Assembly (NCBI RefSeq): GCF_016864575.1
Contig: NZ_CP044126.1
Location: 744,001-808,000 of the forward strand
Source: Rhizobium sp. BG4
GTDB lineage: Bacteria; Pseudomonadota; Alphaproteobacteria; Rhizobiales; Rhizobiaceae
Direction: 5' to 3'
Length of the DNA stretch: 64,000 nucleotides
The notes under the pieces are model-generated. The model did not search any database and was not told the DNA's origin. It saw nothing but the letters and a program-made list of their open reading frames with translations. Of this stretch, positions 62,997 through 64,000 are shown piece after piece (the stretch's first letter is position 1; each line of letters starts with the position of its first letter). The position numbers and the translations under genes are program-made.

Positions 62997-63632
62997 CTAG
63001 GACCGCGGCCTCCTCACCGCGCGCACCACAGAGCGCGTGCCGCCGCCGGCGAAGAAGCGGTCCTTGCCATCGGATTCCAGGCCGGAGACGCCGACGCCCT
63101 CGGGCATGTCGAGGCGCACCAGAACCTCGCCGGTTGCCGGATCGATGCGGCGGACGTCGCTTTCGTCGCCATCCCAGGTTCCATGCCAGAGTTCGCCATC
63201 GACCCAGGTCACGCCTGTCACGACGCGGTCGGATTCGATCGTGCGCCGGAGCGCGCCGGTTTCCGGATCGATCTCGAGGATCTTGCGGCCGCGATGCTGG
63301 CCGACCCAGAGGCTGCCTTCGCACCAGGCAAGGCCGGAATCGCCGCCGTTTCCGGGCGCCGGAATGGTCGAGAGAACAGTGCCGTCCTGAGGGTCGATCT
63401 TCATGATCCGGTCCTCGGCGATCTGGTAGAGGTAGCGGCCGTCGAAGGCGGTTCCCGCATGCGAGGCGACATCGATCGTGCGCAGCTCGCTGCCGGTTTC
63501 CGGATCCAGCGCGTGCAGCTTCTCGCCGGAGGCAAACCAGACATGCTGCCCGTCGAAGGTGACGCCGTTGACCCGCGGGGCGGTCTCGAAGGGGCCGTAT
63601 TCGCGGATGATTTCAGCTGCGGATCGCTTCAT
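62997..63632 (-). CDS. Short PQQ/SMP-30-like beta-propeller protein
   Basis: This 211-residue protein is made of repeated blades with the DPxTG pattern: LDPETGSELRTID, IDPQDGTVLSTIP, IDPETGALRRTIE and IDPATGEVLVRLD, each about 45 residues apart. It has no signal peptide. GGAGGAAAG precedes the start. At four to five blades it is shorter than normal propellers and may dimerise or be an open propeller. Similar proteins are often annotated as glutamine-cyclotransferase- or PQQ-like; function is unknown. It lies 28 bp after a regulator gene. Confidence 0.82.
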   Translation of the reverse strand: MKRSAAEIIREYGPFETAPRVNGVTFDGQHVWFASGEKLHALDPETGSELRTIDVASHAGTAFDGRYLYQIAEDRIMKIDPQDGTVLSTIPAPGNGGDSGLAWCEGSLWVGQHRGRKILEIDPETGALRRTIESDRVVTGVTWVDGELWHGTWDGDESDVRRIDPATGEVLVRLDMPEGVGVSGLESDGKDRFFAGGGTRSVVRAVRRPRS

Positions 63633-63660
63633 GTCTTTCCTCCATCGTCATTTCATGACG

Positions 63661-64000
63661 CTAGTCGCTCGGGAGCGGTCCCGGGAGTAACAATGTTGTC
63701 GGGAAGCCGATTGCCGGCGTGATTATCCAGCGTCTCGCCCGGCCATTGCCGACGCTCTCGACCTTGCCCGATGCCAAGAGTGTTTCGAGCGCCCGCTGCA
63801 CCGTTCGCGCGCTGATGCCGAGCGCGATCGACAGAGCCGAGCTCGACCAGCTTTCGCCATCGGCGAGCAGAGCGAGCACGGCACCGTTCTCATCCTCGAT
63901 CGGTGGCGCCAGCACCGCGACAACGGCGCCATTGGCGGGCACGAGCACGAAACCCTCCTTCGTAGCCTCGATGGCCGCAAGCCCTTCGAGTTCGGCGCGC
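63661..64000 (-). CDS. Helix-turn-helix transcriptional regulator, 5' end outside window
   Basis: The minus-strand frame is open through the right edge of the window, so only the C-terminal about 112 residues are seen. They contain a winged-helix motif (LLADGESWSSSALSIALGIS, then ARTVQRALETLLASGKVE), which is followed by GNGRARRWIITP and a proline-rich tail. A GTG at 63948 could start a 95-residue protein, but the coding pattern continues beyond it. It is upstream of the short propeller gene on the same strand and may regulate it. Confidence 0.65.
   Translation of the reverse strand, partial: RAELEGLAAIEATKEGFVLVPANGAVVAVLAPPIEDENGAVLALLADGESWSSSALSIALGISARTVQRALETLLASGKVESVGNGRARRWIITPAIGFPTTLLLPGPLPSD

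Overview
The window looks like alphaproteobacterial DNA of the Rhizobium/Agrobacterium type. It is GC-rich, with tightly packed operons, ATGA-style stop/start overlaps, and very many ABC importers for sugars, polyamines and sugar-like solutes, each next to its own LacI, IclR or RpiR regulator. No rRNA, tRNA, insertion sequence, phage gene or CRISPR array was seen. The content is accessory-style catabolism, as on a large rhizobial chromid or plasmid or a chromosomal catabolic island; replicon and species are inferences.

Layout. (1) 1-2990: three short membrane-anchored proteins of unknown function (the first cut by the window edge), converging on a polytopic membrane protein. (2) 3032-7179: a LacI regulator divergent from a Tat-exported orphan solute-binding protein, followed by a hexapeptide acyltransferase joined to an alpha/alpha-toroid-like domain and split by a frameshift. 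(3) 7183-10521: a GAF/HWE-type histidine kinase and a Kup potassium transporter. (4) 10588-26849: a deoxy-sugar (L-fucose-like) catabolic block. It has a mutarotase, lactonase, enolase-superfamily dehydratase (frameshifted), SDR, FAH-family diketo-acid hydrolase, L-lactate dehydrogenase, aldo/keto reductase, a CUT1 ABC importer and an IclR regulator. It also holds an odd CoA-transferase/MaoC/signal-less binding-protein operon that shares an IclR-like motif.

(5) 26880-33160: a second CUT1 importer with a sugar isomerase and a Gfo/Idh oxidoreductase behind tandem AACGTT palindromes. (6) 33321-40083: a Fbp/Pot-like importer, LacI regulator, inositol-monophosphatase-like enzyme and GpdQ/CpdA-like phosphodiesterase, behind a probable Pho box and two palindromes. 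I infer phosphodiester scavenging. (7) 40101-43042: a LacI regulator, an MFS carrier and an AhpD-like protein. (8) 43060-53868: a CUT2 importer in which one permease is fused to a strictosidine-synthase-like propeller, a second such propeller protein, and divergently an RpiR regulator, isochorismatase-family hydrolase, glutamine-synthetase-like ligase and N-formylglutamate amidohydrolase. (9) 53897-61649: a PPP-type phosphatase, a YtcJ-like amidohydrolase, a PotABCD-type importer and an acetylpolyamine-deacetylase-like protein. (10) 61672-64000: an MFS transporter, a short beta-propeller protein and a partial helix-turn-helix regulator.

How it works together: five complete ABC importers plus two unpaired binding proteins bring in different small molecules, and the adjacent enzymes funnel them to central metabolites. 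Two genes carry single-base frameshifts (near 6120-6150 and 14844). They may be sequencing errors or real lesions.
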